From a bacterium (GTDB taxonomy: Bacteria; Bdellovibrionota_B; Oligoflexia; Silvanigrellales; Silvanigrellaceae): a DNA stretch of 64,000 nucleotides. The notes under the pieces are model-generated. The model worked only from the letters and a program-made list of their open reading frames with translations, searched no databases and had not been told where the DNA came from. The position numbers and the translations under genes were made by a program. The first letter of the stretch is position 1. Every line of letters begins with the position of its first letter. The stretch covers positions 1 to 64,000 of the forward strand of contig RGDM01000008.1 in assembly GCA_009918675.1 (NCBI GenBank), given 5' to 3'. Shown here in pieces: positions 7,893 through 17,015 of this stretch.

Positions 7893-9719
7893 TTAGTCCA
7901 ATAAATGTGCTTTTGGGTTGGGTGGATTTTCTGGTTGAGAGATGTCCGGTAAAGAAGGAGCTTGTGACAATTGCAGCTGACTTTTGAGAGTAATCCAGAG
8001 CTCGGCATCTTCATCCTGCAATTCGCGGCTTTTGAAGAGCTCGCCGAGCAGTGGAATATGTCCGAGAATGGGTATTTTTGTTGTTGTCTTTCCATTAGTT
8101 CGTTGATTGATTCGGGTGAGCAAAAGTGTTTCATCAGGCTTGCAGTTGATTTCTGTGTTGAGAACACTCGCGCTCATGGCAGAAATTGCATTTTGCGTTG
8201 GGTCTGCCTGGGGATGAGTGATTTTCAATTCAATGAGGTGTGAAATTCTCTGAGCATCAACCAGTTTGGGTTTTACTACGATCGAGATTCCATAGTTTTG
8301 CGTGAGGAATTTTTGCACTTGCCCTTTCGTTTGAAAAATGAGTTCGCCGCCTGAGAGGATTTCGCCACGAGATCCACTTGCCGTAACCACAGAAGGACGC
8401 GCAATTTGCTGTAATATTCCGTTTTGAGTGAGAGCCTTTAAAGCCAATTCTGGAAAGATGAATCCGAGCTGTGGCCCGCCTCGCAGTTTGGCTAGATGAG
8501 GCGCAACACGCAGACGAACGAGGTCTGAGTCGGCGGGTTGATTTTCGGGGGCTTGAGTGCTGAGACCTAAGGCCGTAAGTCCGGTTTGCGTGACACGAAA
8601 AAACGACAGTTGGGTTTCTATCAGTGGCTGACTCGAGTGGTCGGCATCAAGAGAAAGGCTAACCCTTGGCACGACACTGCCAATGAGATTCTTTAATTCC
8701 AGATTGGCATCTGCCTTGGCGATACTGCCTTTGAGAATGAATCCTGCGCCCGTCTGCTCAAGGGTGATCCCGTGGAAGCCCATGTGATCGAGATGCTCTT
8801 GGATGATCTTTTTAAGCTGTCTTCCTGCGTCTTCGTGGATTGAGAATCGTGGCAAACATTCATCTCGGCCAAAGCAAAGATCTAAGAGATTGCGGACCTG
8901 CAGTTCGGTTTGCAGGAATCCAAAGATAACTACTCTTCCGTTGTCGAGCACGGCTTCAAGGCCGGTCCTTTTTTGGATCTCGCGAGCCAATCGGAGGAGC
9001 GATGCAGAGGACAGGCTGGGTGAGCTGTCGAGCGGGCTTGCTAAGGTTCCAATGTTGAAGAACCACTGCCGAGTTGTTCCCAGAGGGTAGCGCACAGTGA
9101 GTTGGGCAGCCCCTGATTTGAGGGCGGTGACAAGTATCTTATTGGACATTCCAATTCTCTGAACGTCGATAATATCTGGTTGCGACAGATCAAGGCTTTG
9201 TGGTGCGGCGTCGAGCATCACCTCTTTGCTCTCGCCGACCTGCATCCTAATAGACGGAGATTTTGCTATTGCTAAAGCAACGCTGGAAAGAAGAGTGGCA
9301 AAGAAAACTAGGAAAATTCTTATTGAGAAAAGAAATGTCCGTGCTTTTGAAACTACATTTTTGGGCGATATGATTAAAAGATGCGATGGTGACTGTTTGT
9401 GATTTGAAATTGCTTCTGAGTGCACGGCAGCCATTTCAGCAATCCAGAGGTTCCGTTTAAGGGAAATCGCAATTGAATTTGTCGGCATGAGCTGCCCTTC
9501 ACCCGATTTTCGAAAGTCGCGCGCGAGGGTCTGAAGAGTTATATTGTTTTTCATGCCAAAGGAGTGAAGCAGACAAGGTGAACTGAAAAGTAAAGCAAAT
9601 TGATTGCTGAACCATTGGTATTTTTTGAGTCCATGCAAACGTTCGGCGTAGCTTTCAGGTATCTGGAGATGGAAGACGTCTGTCTCGCCAGTTTCGATTT
9701 TTCGATAGATATTCTTCAT
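7893..9719 (-). CDS. Tad secretin (CpaC/RcpA type) with N-terminal DUF192-like domain
   Basis: 608 aa from the ATG at 9719, which has AGAGG about 9 nt upstream; an earlier ATG at 9779 lacks an SD. Numbered from 9719, residues 1-105 resemble DUF192, with YAERLHGLKK, LLHSFGMKNNITL and LWIAEMAA in the expected order. A hydrophobic segment at about 130-150 (IFLVFFATLLSSVALA) looks like a signal sequence. After it come the pilus-formation N-terminal region (IRMQVGESKEVMLDA), a BON-like part (VVIFGFLQTELQVRNLLDLC) and the secretin core (VTASGSRGEILSGGELIFQ, then IPILGHIPLLGELFKS). Secretins form the outer-membrane pilus pore. A signal sequence in the middle of the protein is odd; an internal start (ATG at 9434 or GTG nearby) could give a normal secretin. 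Confidence 0.78.
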   Translation of the reverse strand: MKNIYRKIETGETDVFHLQIPESYAERLHGLKKYQWFSNQFALLFSSPCLLHSFGMKNNITLQTLARDFRKSGEGQLMPTNSIAISLKRNLWIAEMAAVHSEAISNHKQSPSHLLIISPKNVVSKARTFLFSIRIFLVFFATLLSSVALAIAKSPSIRMQVGESKEVMLDAAPQSLDLSQPDIIDVQRIGMSNKILVTALKSGAAQLTVRYPLGTTRQWFFNIGTLASPLDSSPSLSSASLLRLAREIQKRTGLEAVLDNGRVVIFGFLQTELQVRNLLDLCFGRDECLPRFSIHEDAGRQLKKIIQEHLDHMGFHGITLEQTGAGFILKGSIAKADANLELKNLIGSVVPRVSLSLDADHSSQPLIETQLSFFRVTQTGLTALGLSTQAPENQPADSDLVRLRVAPHLAKLRGGPQLGFIFPELALKALTQNGILQQIARPSVVTASGSRGEILSGGELIFQTKGQVQKFLTQNYGISIVVKPKLVDAQRISHLIELKITHPQADPTQNAISAMSASVLNTEINCKPDETLLLTRINQRTNGKTTTKIPILGHIPLLGELFKSRELQDEDAELWITLKSQLQLSQAPSLPDISQPENPPNPKAHLLD

Positions 9720-9883
9720 ACGCAAAAACCTCTGCTGGCTTGCTAGCGAACCTCTGGGTGCAGTCAAAGTGCGCTTCATTCATGCAGGAAGTTTTCAGGC
9801 AAACTGATCGGAATTTGGTCAGCACCTTGGGCTCGTTTGACTCGCCAATGAGATTGACTGCAGAGCTGGGCTAGGAGGTTCTT

Positions 9884-10171
9884 ATGAACAAGCACAGCGA
9901 AAAAGGACAAGGTCTCACTGAGTATGCAATTTTGTTGAGTGTGGTTGCGGTTGCCTCGATAGCCGTCACTTCGCTTTTTGGTGCAGCGTTGAAGGCGAAA
10001 ATTGCTTCACTTGGTTCGGCCATCGCAGGACGCAGCGCTGCCGAGGTCTCAAAGGCGGACAAGCAGTCGCAGGATAAAGCTGAGGAAGCTCGCAAGGCGG
10101 CGGAAGATGTGGATGGCATGCAAGTCAGTGAGTCGGAAATTGCTCCTGGAGCGAAGCGTGCCAACCGTTGA
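9884..10171 (+). CDS. flp: Flp-family type IVb major pilin
   Basis: 95 aa with a strong SD (AGGAGG, 5 nt spacer). The short leader MNKHSEKG is followed by QGLTEYAILLSVVAVASIAV. The predicted prepilin peptidase cut after Gly8 places Glu at +5 and Tyr at +6, the Flp hallmark. The C-terminal half is a charged, Ala/Lys/Glu-rich helix (SKADKQSQDKAEEARKAAED), longer than in classical Flp pilins. It starts the plus-strand arm of the Tad locus and overlaps tadA by 14 nt. Confidence 0.9.
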   Translation: MNKHSEKGQGLTEYAILLSVVAVASIAVTSLFGAALKAKIASLGSAIAGRSAAEVSKADKQSQDKAEEARKAAEDVDGMQVSESEIAPGAKRANR

Positions 10172-11615
10172 AGTTGACGTTCAAGTCGCAGGTCAAACAC
10201 AGCGATCCCAATTCTCGACTCAAACTTCAGACAGTGTATGGCGCAGTGTCGGCAGCTCCACTCTCTGCGATGAATTTTGTCAGTTTTTGAGTCCTGCGTT
10301 GAATATCGCTTTTGCAGCCTGCGGAGATTTTGTCGCGATAAGAATGCATGGCCAACATTTTGTTGGCTGGCAGCGCATTCATTTTAAGGTCGATAAAAAA
10401 CGGAGCATTGATCTGGCGCTCTTAATGCAATCTGAGACCGATTCGATGCGTTCGATTCTTGAAAGGTATGCAATCAACCAAAGCTTTCTGCAGTCAGAAG
10501 AAGTTAGGTTAGCAAAGCAGTGTGTGATACAAAATCTCACGGCCAATCAGTTGAAGGATAAGTCAATTTCAGAAGCCATTGACCTGATTCTGCCGCATTT
10601 GATGCAAATGCAGGATTCTTCGCGCAGCAGTTCAGTGAGATATGAATTTTGCCTACAAAGTTCTGCTCGCATATGTATTGCTGTCTATTGTCATCTCTGC
10701 CTGCAGGGTTCATTAACGGTCGCCTTTGTCGATGAAACCATCACGGAAATTCTAATCGATGGCGACAACAAGACTTGGGTCGAACGATTGGGTGAGTTGC
10801 AGAGAGCAGAACCTTTTTTTTCAAACTGGGAAGACACTCTTAACTGGCTGATGTTTCATGCAGGACAAGCCAATCAGGAGCTTTTTACCGAGCGCGGATT
10901 TTGCGATTTCGCGCTCGCTGATGGCTCACGAGTGCACGTGGCGCTGCCGCCTTTGGCACGCAGTTCAGGATATATAAGCTTACGCCGGCACCGCGAGAGG
11001 TCCTGGGCGTTAGATGAGCTCGAAGCGGTAGGAAGCCTCACGAAATGCGAAGCAGATCTTCTTCGTCGGAGCATTTGCGCACAGCATAATATCTTAATTG
11101 TTGGTTCAACGAGCTCCGGTAAAACGACACTGTTGCAGGCCCTTGCAGGCGAATTCCAAAAAAATCAGAGAGTTGTGGTGCTCGAGGATGTCGCCGAATT
11201 GCGACTCCCACATCCACATTGTGTCTATCTGCAAACCAGATCTGTGGGTGATTCAGCATTGCAAACTGTGACCCTTGAAGATTTGGTGCGCGAGGCACTG
11301 CGCATGCGGCCCGACCGTTTGGTGGTGGGGGAGTGTCGTGGTCCTGAAGCATTTGCGCTGCTGCAAGCACTTCACACAGGACATCGCGGTTCACTCTGCA
11401 CGCTTCACGGTAAATCAATTGACGATGCCCTTTGTCGATTTGAAACAATGGTTTTGCGGGCTCATCCCTCCTTGGATGTGATAGCCGTGCGGCGGATGAT
11501 TTTGTCGTCCATCGATTTGGTTGTTTTTTTGCAGCGTCATTCAGATGGCCGACGATGTTTGGCCGACATTAAAGTTGTCGATGGGAGTCGAAATGTTGAG
11601 TCGCGCCAAACTTGA
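10158..11615 (+). CDS. tadA: Tad pilus assembly ATPase TadA/CpaF
   Basis: About 485 aa. The start is taken as the GTG at 10158, because GGAG lies 6 nt upstream; the longer ORF from 10002 runs through flp. The C-terminal half is a secretion ATPase: Walker A GSTSSGKTTL, Asp box VVLEDVAELRLPHPH, Walker B region RPDRLVVGECRG and His box LHTGHRGSLCTLHG. The N-terminal 200 residues are poorly conserved. It powers pilus assembly at the cytoplasmic face. It overlaps flp upstream and the TadB/C-like gene downstream (23 nt). Confidence 0.92.
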   Translation: MPTVEVDVQVAGQTQRSQFSTQTSDSVWRSVGSSTLCDEFCQFLSPALNIAFAACGDFVAIRMHGQHFVGWQRIHFKVDKKRSIDLALLMQSETDSMRSILERYAINQSFLQSEEVRLAKQCVIQNLTANQLKDKSISEAIDLILPHLMQMQDSSRSSSVRYEFCLQSSARICIAVYCHLCLQGSLTVAFVDETITEILIDGDNKTWVERLGELQRAEPFFSNWEDTLNWLMFHAGQANQELFTERGFCDFALADGSRVHVALPPLARSSGYISLRRHRERSWALDELEAVGSLTKCEADLLRRSICAQHNILIVGSTSSGKTTLLQALAGEFQKNQRVVVLEDVAELRLPHPHCVYLQTRSVGDSALQTVTLEDLVREALRMRPDRLVVGECRGPEAFALLQALHTGHRGSLCTLHGKSIDDALCRFETMVLRAHPSLDVIAVRRMILSSIDLVVFLQRHSDGRRCLADIKVVDGSRNVESRQT

Positions 11616-12573
11616 TTGGCCGTGCTTAGAGAAATTTGCTGGCGATTTCAAAACGGCTCTTTCGCAAGGAATCCCGCGGAGGTTGGCACTGCAAAATGCG
11701 TGTCTTCAGTGCCGAGTTGCTGAGGTTCAGAGACTTGCTCCACTGATTCAGTACTCAGCTCCCTTGTTATCAGATGTCTTTAAAGGGCTTACTGGTGTTT
11801 GCAAAGAGGCAAATTTGCGCGTTGTTTTTGAAGGTGTCTTCTCAGTTGCATTGACCCCAGGGGTGTCTCGACATGCTACTGAAAGTGCACTGCAATATCT
11901 TCAAAATATTGCGTCTGCGCAGCGCACTATGGCAAAGCAAACTGCGCAGGCAAGAGCTCAGGCTATCTTTCTGACGGCTCTAGTACCCACTGTCTTTATT
12001 TTTCTACTCGTATGCCGCTGGAATGAGATCTTCGGCCAATTGCTCACGTCATACGGGCGCTTTGTTTTCGCTCTGGCAATCTCGTTTTACTGTGTTGGCG
12101 TGATTCTGCTGCGATGGTTAACAAGCACCTCTGTCCTCACTCTGTCTTCTGGCTCATTGTCTTCACTGGAAGGTCAAATGGCTTTAGTTCAGCGGGTTAT
12201 CGCGCATAAGATTGCCGGAACAACAGCGCAGCAGAGTGTGTCTGCAGGACTCCTCACTTGTGAAAATGTTGAGCTGAAGAAACTAGGCAATGCCATGAGT
12301 TGGTGTTTCTGCCCGTCCCCTAGAGAAAAGCAAAAACCTTTCCTTGCGATGCTTCAGAGCGGCTTTCAGCGCGCAACCCATCCACGAATGCCTTGGATTC
12401 TCGAATTACAGACTTCGCTCTTCGAGCGTCTGCAGTTGCTTGCGGCGGACAGAGCCGCGGCAATGAGCCTCAAACTTCTCCTGCCTTTGGCACTTTTTTT
12501 CCTACCTGCCTTGTTTTTGATGCTTTGCTTGAGCGGATCTGTGCAGTCCCCAGTTACACTTGGAGCAGACTAA
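11593..12573 (+). CDS. Compact TadB/TadC-like (T2SSF) platform protein
   Basis: 326 aa from the ATG at 11593 (GGAG 5 nt upstream). Two hydrophobic hairpins are visible at the middle (IFLTALVPTVFIFLLV, FVFALAISFYCVGVILL) and one at the end (LKLLLPLALFFLPALFLMLCL). The run before the last helix, LLAADRAAAMSLKLLLPLAL, is typical of TadC/GspF C-termini. Canonical Tad loci carry separate tadB and tadC of roughly 300 aa each. Here one gene of that size follows tadA. It could be a merged platform protein or only one of the two. Confidence 0.65.
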   Translation: MLSRAKLDWPCLEKFAGDFKTALSQGIPRRLALQNACLQCRVAEVQRLAPLIQYSAPLLSDVFKGLTGVCKEANLRVVFEGVFSVALTPGVSRHATESALQYLQNIASAQRTMAKQTAQARAQAIFLTALVPTVFIFLLVCRWNEIFGQLLTSYGRFVFALAISFYCVGVILLRWLTSTSVLTLSSGSLSSLEGQMALVQRVIAHKIAGTTAQQSVSAGLLTCENVELKKLGNAMSWCFCPSPREKQKPFLAMLQSGFQRATHPRMPWILELQTSLFERLQLLAADRAAAMSLKLLLPLALFFLPALFLMLCLSGSVQSPVTLGAD

Positions 12574-12611
12574 CCCTGACATCCTTTTGGGGCTGATTTG
12601 AGGGCTTGAGA

Positions 12612-13573
12612 ATGAAACCTGTATTTCGATTTTCACTGATTCTGGGGCTTACATTTTCTTCAATGGGCTTGTTTTCGTGCGAAAAAACAAAGTACCGCGC
12701 GGGTAATGCGCCTGAAGCAGGAATCCTCAGCCTGTTCAACAACCTCCCGCAAAATCTCCAGACGAATCTGGGAAACCGCGGACGGGCGGAGAGGCAACGA
12801 CCGTACCAGCGAATCCCTACAATCCTCAGCCTCCTCCCTCCTCCACGATTCCGAACTATGGTCAGGTTCCGCCGAAGCCTGGAACAGTGGTTCAGCTTCC
12901 CGGACTGGGTGGTAAGCCCGTGGTGACAGTTCCACCGAAATGGGACCCAGCTCCGCCGCCATCAACCAGCGTTCCACCAAATAAAGTCGTTCTTCAATTG
13001 CGCGTTGTGCAGCTCAACTACGAGGCATGGTGGAAGAACTGTTTAACGGTGTCTGTTGCGGGCGACAGTAAACCGGTGGGATGCAATAAAACCACTCCAT
13101 TGAATTCAACAGTCGAGTTGCTTGCAGACAAAGGTATTTGCAATCGCTTGAGCGTTCGCGTGCAAACCTACTTCCCGAAACCTGGTGCATGTAGCCCAGG
13201 CTTCTCCTGCGATGGACCCTACAATGAGACTGTCGACATTGACCGCAGCGCAGGTGAAATCGCATCGATGCCCTTCTTCAAGGCCTACGATCGCAACAAC
13301 ATTCTCAGCCGCGACCCTGTGATTGCAATCACCGACTCAACGTCTGAAATAAAGGCTCAGATGGATTCGTTCGCGAACGGGGTGTTAAACAATCGCTGGG
13401 TTCGCGTTTATTTTGAAGATCAAAAGAAGGAGAATCTGGACGCTGCAGCAAGCAATCCAGCTCTGAGAGTTGACCGAGGAATCGACTTCAACGACTACGT
13501 TTTTGATATTCGCGGGCAAGGGGTTCAATTTTACATTGATGGCCTAGAGCCCGCTGGTTGCACGCGGCAATAA
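12612..13573 (+). pseudogene. Lipoprotein gene with a frameshift near 12716-12722
   Basis: The ATG at 12612 opens a lipoprotein signal (FSLILGLTFSSMGLFSC). After about 35 codons this frame loses protein-like composition. From about 12716 the -1 frame becomes a natural Pro-rich linker (NPQPVQQPPAKSPDE, then NPYNPQPPPSS) and continues to 13573 as a domain with Cys pairs (WWKNCLTVSVAGD, KGICNRLSVRV, GACSPGFSC). The original product was probably one lipoprotein of about 320 aa with a Pro-rich spacer. It may be a true pseudogene, a sequencing error or a recoding site. No canonical slippery heptamer lies at the switch. The function is unknown; it is the last gene after the Tad plus arm. Confidence 0.6.
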
Positions 13574-13588
13574 TCGCCTTCGTTCTTC

Positions 13589-14464
13589 TTATTGTTTGTT
13601 GATTTTCTTTTCTGCCGCCTTTGCAAGAAGGCGGCTTTTTTTCGTTGCGGTAACAACAGCTGAAATTAGCATGGGACGAAGACCATGACGTTCAAGCTCG
13701 TGAATTGCGGAAATTGTGGTTCCGCCCGGAGTGGTGACCTGATCGCGCAACACGGCAGGATGCAGACCGGTTTCTTGAACGAGTTTTGCAGCTCCTAGAA
13801 CGGTTTGTGATGCTAATTCCAAGGCGAGTTGACGTGGCATACCCATTTTTACACCACCGTCCGACAACGCTTCTATCACCATATAAATATATGCGGGTCC
13901 GCTGCCACTGAGGCCTGTCACTGCATTCATTAATTCTTCCGGCACAACCCACGCTTTCCCGACCGCTTCAAAAATAGCTTTGGCGCGTTGAACTTCGTTG
14001 TCGGCGGCGTTTAAAGAGAGGCAAAGAGCAGTTGCGGCACAATCAACGGTTGCAGCAATATTTGGCATCGCACGCGTCACCACACATCCTGGGAACACAC
14101 GCTGAATCTGCTCTATGGGTGTGCCTGCAAGAATTGAAATAACCAGCGGTGTGCCTCCGCCCGAGCAGAATACTGGTTTCCAGAATTGAATCGCATCCTG
14201 AAAATTCTGTGGCTTGGTGCAGATAATTAAGGTGTCTGCAGGAGTGAGCGGAAGTTCAATGCCGTCTCTTTGCACCTGCGCTGATATGAGGAATTTCATT
14301 CGGTTTGGATATGTTGCCTGCAACTCATCAGCCTCAGGGCTTTTGTAGCGATCGCAAACAATGACCTCGCAAGAACTGCTGACAAGCAATCCCTTGACCA
14401 ATGCACGACCCATGTTGCCGAAACCGATAACAACAATGCGCCCGAGAGCTGAAGTGCCGTTCAT
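13589..14464 (-). CDS. proC: Pyrroline-5-carboxylate reductase
   Basis: 291 aa from the ATG at 14464 (GAGG about 9 nt upstream); a longer start at 14506 would overlap the neighbouring gene. It catalyses the last step of proline synthesis, NAD(P)H-dependent reduction of P5C. The Rossmann motif VVIGFGNMGRALVKGL is near residue 11. RAMPNIAA and TGLSGSGPAYIYMVIEAL follow, then the ProC signature VTTPGGTTISAIHELE. The last codons overlap a plus-strand terminator hairpin. A P5C dehydrogenase gene at 30.7 kb encodes the reverse-direction oxidative enzyme. Confidence 0.95.
   Translation of the reverse strand: MNGTSALGRIVVIGFGNMGRALVKGLLVSSSCEVIVCDRYKSPEADELQATYPNRMKFLISAQVQRDGIELPLTPADTLIICTKPQNFQDAIQFWKPVFCSGGGTPLVISILAGTPIEQIQRVFPGCVVTRAMPNIAATVDCAATALCLSLNAADNEVQRAKAIFEAVGKAWVVPEELMNAVTGLSGSGPAYIYMVIEALSDGGVKMGMPRQLALELASQTVLGAAKLVQETGLHPAVLRDQVTTPGGTTISAIHELERHGLRPMLISAVVTATKKSRLLAKAAEKKINKQ
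13614..13642 (+). terminator. Rho-independent terminator for the frameshifted lipoprotein gene
   Basis: A perfect 8-bp stem (GCCGCCTT/AAGGCGGC, 6-nt loop) is followed by seven Ts on the plus strand. It lies 40 nt after the plus-strand stop codon and inside the last codons of convergent proC. Confidence 0.8.
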
Positions 14465-14474
14465 GAGAAAAGCC

Positions 14475-14810
14475 TCATTGCGAAAGTGTATTAATATCTT
14501 CATCAAAGGAACTTGAGAAACTATAGCTGTTCACAGTGCCGTTTGAATTAAAGCGGACAAGGAGATCTTTGGTGCGAACAGGACGAAATATTGAGTATCG
14601 ATAGAAACCCCAGGTCCAGGTTAAAAGTCCCGTGTCGTAGCCGACACGCCAAGGAGCTCCGAGTCGCACTTCGAGTTCTTTTTTTGTTGTTTTGTCACGA
14701 ACGATCCAAGCGACTTGTGAGGGAAAATCCTCACCAACGGTCACACATGCTGAAAATATGGTCAAAGTGATTGCACATGCTGCTAACAAAATTGACGATT
14801 TGAATGTCAT
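14475..14810 (-). CDS. Small lipoprotein, BamE/SmpA-like
   Basis: 111 aa from the ATG at 14810 (GGAGG 7 nt upstream); the longer frame to 14972 is discounted. The signal peptide and lipobox (LAACAITLTIFSAC) indicate an outer-membrane lipoprotein. The mature part, VRDKTTKKELEVRLGAPWR then WTWGFYRYS and LLVRFNSNGTVNSYSFS, resembles the SmpA/OmlA fold (helix, then beta hairpins with a G-x-P turn). It lies 10 nt upstream of proC and is probably co-transcribed. BamE-like is a fold-level guess. Confidence 0.55.
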   Translation of the reverse strand: MTFKSSILLAACAITLTIFSACVTVGEDFPSQVAWIVRDKTTKKELEVRLGAPWRVGYDTGLLTWTWGFYRYSIFRPVRTKDLLVRFNSNGTVNSYSFSSSFDEDINTLSQ

Positions 14811-14874
14811 GAGCTCGCCTCCAGTGTGCACCATGGTACCCTTTGGAGACCCAGAAAAAAAGATGGAGCTCGCC

Positions 14875-15690
14875 ATGGGTTTCGAATCACGCTCTAGAAA
14901 ATCCTTCCTGCAGCGCTGGGTGCTTATTTTTTTGTTAATATGTCTCGATGCGCTTGAGCCATCTGTAGCCAATGCTGCAAAGCAAAGTGAGCGAATTTAT
15001 AATGCGCCCGACAGCCATGTTGCAGGTTTTTTAAATACAGAGGTCGTGCCCGAGTCAGGATTTCAAGCCGACCTGACAACAGGGCATCTTTGGTATGGCG
15101 CTGGAGAAAACAGCAGCATATTTACCAATGCGATTCTAGATTCAGCTGTACTCATTGCTCGGCCAACGTTGAGTTTGGGTGGCAAGGAACGCTATTGCGA
15201 TTCCGGCCTTTTGAGCTGTTCGCTTCTCATTGAGGTTGCTCTGGGTGGGAAGTTTGTTGGAAGCCGCACACGATTTTTCGGTGCTCTCTTTCAAAATAGT
15301 CTCGCATTCGATTTTGAGTCCTCCGGGCGACTCATTTGGGGACTTGGAGGAGCTGTCTTTTCGAGTCGTGAGTTCAACAATTCTTTTGATGGGTACTCAG
15401 ACCAATTCATCAGCTGGACGAACTTAGCCTATGACATTCCATTTTCGTCGTCTTGGTCGATTGGTGTTGGAATGAGCCCATCGCTTAAAGGACTCAATCA
15501 AGAACATATTAATAATGAGTTGATTGTTGAGCGAATGACATTCGCTTCGAGCAACCTCTTTCATCTTCGCACGCAATTTAGCTTTTCAGATTGGGTGCTC
15601 AGTGCGGGTGGGGCGTTGCTCTCGCTGTCGTCGAATTGGTCGATGTGGCCGATTGTTGAAGTGCACTATCGTTCGCCGAGTCGTGACTGA
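14875..15690 (+). CDS. Exported beta-rich protein, probable outer-membrane barrel
   Basis: 271 aa from the ATG at 14875 (GGAG 6 nt upstream); the ORF extends upstream antisense to the lipoprotein gene, but without coding character. The signal peptide is RWVLIFLLICLDALEPSVANA. The mature part alternates hydrophobic and polar residues with many aromatics (FDFESSGRLIWGLGGAVF, SSWSIGVGMSPSLKG, FSDWVLSAGGALLSLSS), as in transmembrane beta strands. No family is recognised. It is the first gene of a three-gene operon with a metalloprotease-like lipoprotein and a second barrel-like protein. Confidence 0.6.
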   Translation: MGFESRSRKSFLQRWVLIFLLICLDALEPSVANAAKQSERIYNAPDSHVAGFLNTEVVPESGFQADLTTGHLWYGAGENSSIFTNAILDSAVLIARPTLSLGGKERYCDSGLLSCSLLIEVALGGKFVGSRTRFFGALFQNSLAFDFESSGRLIWGLGGAVFSSREFNNSFDGYSDQFISWTNLAYDIPFSSSWSIGVGMSPSLKGLNQEHINNELIVERMTFASSNLFHLRTQFSFSDWVLSAGGALLSLSSNWSMWPIVEVHYRSPSRD

Positions 15691-15698
15691 GGTTGGGT

Positions 15699-17015
15699 AT
15701 GAAAAATCTGAAAAAGTTTGCCTTCATAATTCTCAGCCTGGTTGTTTTGGAAATCGTCATGGCCTGTAGCAAGGCCGCGGAGACGCTGACGAGTGGCGCA
15801 ACTATCACCGCCGATGTTTTAACCATTGATTCGGCATCCCTCACTGACCCGAGCACTGAGCCCAAATTTATCTATGGCCCGCAGACCTTTTCGGGTCTCA
15901 AAGATTTGGAGGCTCTCAGTGGCTCCTTGTTTTCAATGGTTCAGGGCGGAGACCTAGAAATTAAGAGTGTGGCTGGTTCGGTGATTACCAATGGCCTTTT
16001 TACCGGAGGAGCGACTCCTCGTTTGGAATATCGCATTCGCGACGGAGTGATCAAGGCAGCAAGCCCGCGAACATTAGCGATGCTTTCTTCGATGTACCAA
16101 TTTGATTCCCTCGTTGCACAGATTGAAGTTCTGACCGGGGAAAAGCAAACTGATTTCTTCAAGTCATTTGGCAGTTTTCAGGTTTTGTTTCAACCTTCAA
16201 TTCAGGTGAAAGATCAGGATGAGGTGCTGCGGAAATACGAGAACGCGAATGCTGCATTCATTGCAGGGGCAAAGCAGTTTGCCTTGTTTCAGTCGGGTCG
16301 CAATGAGAAGATTCCGATGAACTTCAACCCGCAAATTATTTCGCACGAATTTGGTCATGCCATTTTTGAATCAGCATTTTTTAGAAATAAATATGAGCGG
16401 TGCCAAACCGATCGGGAAAACTCTGGGAATATTTTTAATGGCAGGCTTGAAAGTGAATTCGCGATTCGTGGATTGAATGAAGGATTCTCTGATTTTGTGA
16501 GTTTCGTTTGGACTGGTTCGAGTCATATTCTGCAATCTTCATTGGGCTCGACTCGGGCCACCAGTGAGCGTAACTTCTCAAAAATGTCTTTTGATTTTTC
16601 AGCTTACAGTGAGTCATTTGATTCGGTTTCGACGGTGTGTGAAGGCCGATTTTACTGCATAGGCAGCTTGTGGGCTGCGGCATTGATGGATGTTTTCAAG
16701 GCACGAGGATTAAGCGCTGGAAACAAAGAACAGCGGGACTTATTTCTGCGCGAGATCGTCAAGAACCTCGGAAGTGTCAGCGACACACTGCGAGCCAATG
16801 AAGGTTTGGCTTTGCCGGAGCCGGAAACCAACTTGCGAATTTGCAATGTGCGAGATGTTGTTTCGCCATTGACTGATGGAGACGTTCTCGGGGCGTTCTT
16901 CAAGGCCTGGATCGACTCAACAGCGCCTTCCTCTCGAGCGGAATATTGTAAAGCCATTAAAGCGCGCTTTGGGACAACGGGTTTTCCTGTGTCCTACCAA
17001 AGGAGCTGCCCATGA
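15699..17015 (+). CDS. Lipoprotein with HEFGH zinc-metalloprotease motif
   Basis: 438 aa. The lipobox (LVVLEIVMAC) follows a short basic n-region. A putative HExxH zinc site, ISHEFGHAIFES, lies near residues 220-224. A downstream ELESEFAIRGLNEGFSDFVSF segment offers a Glu (NEGFSDF) as third ligand, the pattern of gluzincin-type peptidases. Four cysteines are scattered in the C-terminal half. It is 8 nt after the first barrel-like gene and overlaps the next by 4 nt (ATGA). The substrate is unknown; surface or periplasmic protein processing is inferred. Confidence 0.6.
   Translation: MKNLKKFAFIILSLVVLEIVMACSKAAETLTSGATITADVLTIDSASLTDPSTEPKFIYGPQTFSGLKDLEALSGSLFSMVQGGDLEIKSVAGSVITNGLFTGGATPRLEYRIRDGVIKAASPRTLAMLSSMYQFDSLVAQIEVLTGEKQTDFFKSFGSFQVLFQPSIQVKDQDEVLRKYENANAAFIAGAKQFALFQSGRNEKIPMNFNPQIISHEFGHAIFESAFFRNKYERCQTDRENSGNIFNGRLESEFAIRGLNEGFSDFVSFVWTGSSHILQSSLGSTRATSERNFSKMSFDFSAYSESFDSVSTVCEGRFYCIGSLWAAALMDVFKARGLSAGNKEQRDLFLREIVKNLGSVSDTLRANEGLALPEPETNLRICNVRDVVSPLTDGDVLGAFFKAWIDSTAPSSRAEYCKAIKARFGTTGFPVSYQRSCP

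Noticed and set aside
10002-10157. N-terminal extension of tadA
   Set aside because: It runs through the flp gene in another frame, and a GTG with a well-placed SD at 10158 is a better start.
12682-12692. A-AAA-AAC slippery heptamer in the lipoprotein gene
   Set aside because: It is not in the zero-frame phase, and the -1 frame still meets stops at 12704 and 12713, so it cannot explain the frame switch.
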